Origin: Pseudomonadota bacterium
GTDB taxonomy: Bacteria; Pseudomonadota; Gammaproteobacteria; Xanthomonadales; SZUA-38
NCBI GenBank assembly: GCA_039033415.1
Contig: JBCCCR010000020.1
Location: 57,685 to 121,684, forward strand
Length of the DNA stretch: 64,000 bases
Direction: 5' to 3'
The notes under the pieces were generated by a model. It ran no database searches, was not told the DNA's origin, and was given only the letters and a program-made list of their open reading frames with translations. Below are positions 63,088 through 64,000 of this stretch, piece by piece. The position numbers were made by a program, and so were the translations under genes. Numbering within the stretch: position 1 is the first letter of the stretch; every line of letters begins with the position of its first letter.

Positions 63088-64000
63088 GTGTCTGACAGGC
63101 CCGTATCTCAGCAGGGCGAGAAACCCATCACCCGGTTCTTGCACGTCGTCGAGTGGCTTGGCAACGCGCTACCGCACCCCGTTTCGCTGTTTGCCCTCTT
63201 CGCCGCCGGCGTAGTCCTGCTGTCCGGCATTCTCGGCTTCTTTGAGCTCTCGGTTGTTGATCCCCGTCCCGAGGGCGCCGCAGGCCGCGCTGACAACGGC
63301 TTGATCGAAGTTGTCAGCCTGATGAATGCTGAAGGGCTGCGGAAAATTGTTCTCAACCTCGTCAAAAACTTTGTCGAGTTCGCGCCGCTGGGCACCGTGC
63401 TTGTCGCGCTGCTCGGCGTAGGGGTTGCCGAACGATCCGGTTGGCTGACCGCCGTGATCCGCAGCATGGTGCTCAATGCGAAACCCGCGCTGGTGACGGT
63501 GATCATCGTTTTTGCCGGCGTGCTCTCAAACACGGCATCCGAGATGGGTTACGTCGTACTGGTGCCCTTGGCCGCGGTGGTGTTCTACTCGCTTGGGCGC
63601 CATCCATTGGCCGGGCTGGCGGCCGCGTTTGCGGGCGTTTCGGGAGGCTACAGCGCGAATCTACTGATCGGCACCGTCGATCCGCTTCTGTCGGGCATCA
63701 CCACCGAAGCGGCGAGGCTCATCGACCCCACCTACGAGGTTGACGTCAGCGCCAACTGGTACTTCATGATCGCCAGCACGTTTCTCATCACGGCTATCGG
63801 CAGCTTCATCAGCATCGCCATCGTCGAACCTTCGCTGGGCAAATATGAGGGAACGCCCGAGGGGATGGACGACGATTCACACCGCATGGAGGCGCTGACG
63901 CCAAAAGAGAAGAAAGGCCTGTGGCGGTCACTCTGGGCGACGCTGCTGTTCGCTGGCGTGATTGCCCTGATGGTCGTTCCGGAAGGCGCGATACTTCGAA
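63088..64000 (+). CDS. AbgT-family transporter, truncated by the window end
   Basis: At least 304 residues of an inner-membrane transporter, open to the window edge. GTG 63088 gives the typical start (ITRFLHVVEWLGNALPHPVSLF), and hydrophobic segments follow with VLSNTASEMGYVVLVPLAAVVF and FAGVSGGYSANLLIGTVDPLL, conserved AbgT blocks. Members import p-aminobenzoyl-glutamate or export sulfonamides. Its tie to the zinc genes is only position; the gap upstream is 83 bp and no good box is seen. Confidence 0.9.
   Translation, partial: MSDRPVSQQGEKPITRFLHVVEWLGNALPHPVSLFALFAAGVVLLSGILGFFELSVVDPRPEGAAGRADNGLIEVVSLMNAEGLRKIVLNLVKNFVEFAPLGTVLVALLGVGVAERSGWLTAVIRSMVLNAKPALVTVIIVFAGVLSNTASEMGYVVLVPLAAVVFYSLGRHPLAGLAAAFAGVSGGYSANLLIGTVDPLLSGITTEAARLIDPTYEVDVSANWYFMIASTFLITAIGSFISIAIVEPSLGKYEGTPEGMDDDSHRMEALTPKEKKGLWRSLWATLLFAGVIALMVVPEGAILR

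Overview
The window reads as a chromosomal segment of a GC-rich, aerobic, Gram-negative gammaproteobacterium. The signs are four TonB-dependent outer-membrane receptors, an RND efflux pair, azurin, FdxA-type ferredoxin, Fur-like and Zur-like boxes, and a secreted protein ending in a DGFE tail. That tail is, from memory, frequent in Lysobacterales and related marine lineages, so the exact placement is inference. No rRNA, tRNA, CRISPR, insertion sequence, phage gene or replication origin was seen. Genes are dense and many overlap by 4 bp.

0-16 kb: the end of an aldo/keto reductase, a secreted serine hydrolase with a TPR tail and a membrane GGDEF cyclase lead into an iron-responsive stretch. Fur-like boxes lie ahead of a methyltransferase (3754), ahead of an fpr-fumC-small ORF operon (5722) and between an unknown 162-residue gene and a 34-codon ORF (13565). 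Iron-independent fumarase and flavin NADPH reductase fit an iron-sparing response. An RND efflux pair, azurin, a glutathione transferase and a DUF1295 membrane protein follow.

16-33 kb: the most distinctive region. A regulatory/hydrolase group (alpha/beta hydrolase, variant M19 dipeptidase, AraC regulator) precedes a tight seven-gene plus-strand operon: TonB receptor, GPH-type MFS transporter, DUF885 peptidase, FAD amine/amino-acid oxidoreductase, an unusual alpha/beta hydrolase fused to an M3 metallopeptidase, a nitroreductase carrying the Glu-Tyr-Lys lid triad of iodotyrosine deiodinase, and a 7Fe ferredoxin. I propose a peptide import and breakdown pathway ending in reductive dehalogenation of halotyrosine. 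An NTF2-like protein and a leucine-type dehydrogenase lie next to it on the other strand.

33-39 kb: a Ser/Thr kinase with TPRs, an S41-type lipoprotein protease, an Lrp/AsnC regulator and a class V aminotransferase, apparently ordinary genes.

39.5-63 kb: a zinc-homeostasis territory. Zur-like boxes stand before merC-zur-ABC transporter-ZrgA (DUF2796)-TonB receptor (39508), before a siderophore-type TonB receptor (55052) and before a COG0523 GTPase-DUF1826-small protein run (60763). A second COG0523 GTPase with a His-rich loop lies at 47.2-48.4 kb. Interspersed are a seven-repeat propeller protein, a radical SAM protein with no normal start codon, a second serine hydrolase, a P450 lacking the usual acid-alcohol pair, and a DUF1624 membrane protein just behind a strong terminator. 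The window ends inside an AbgT-family transporter.
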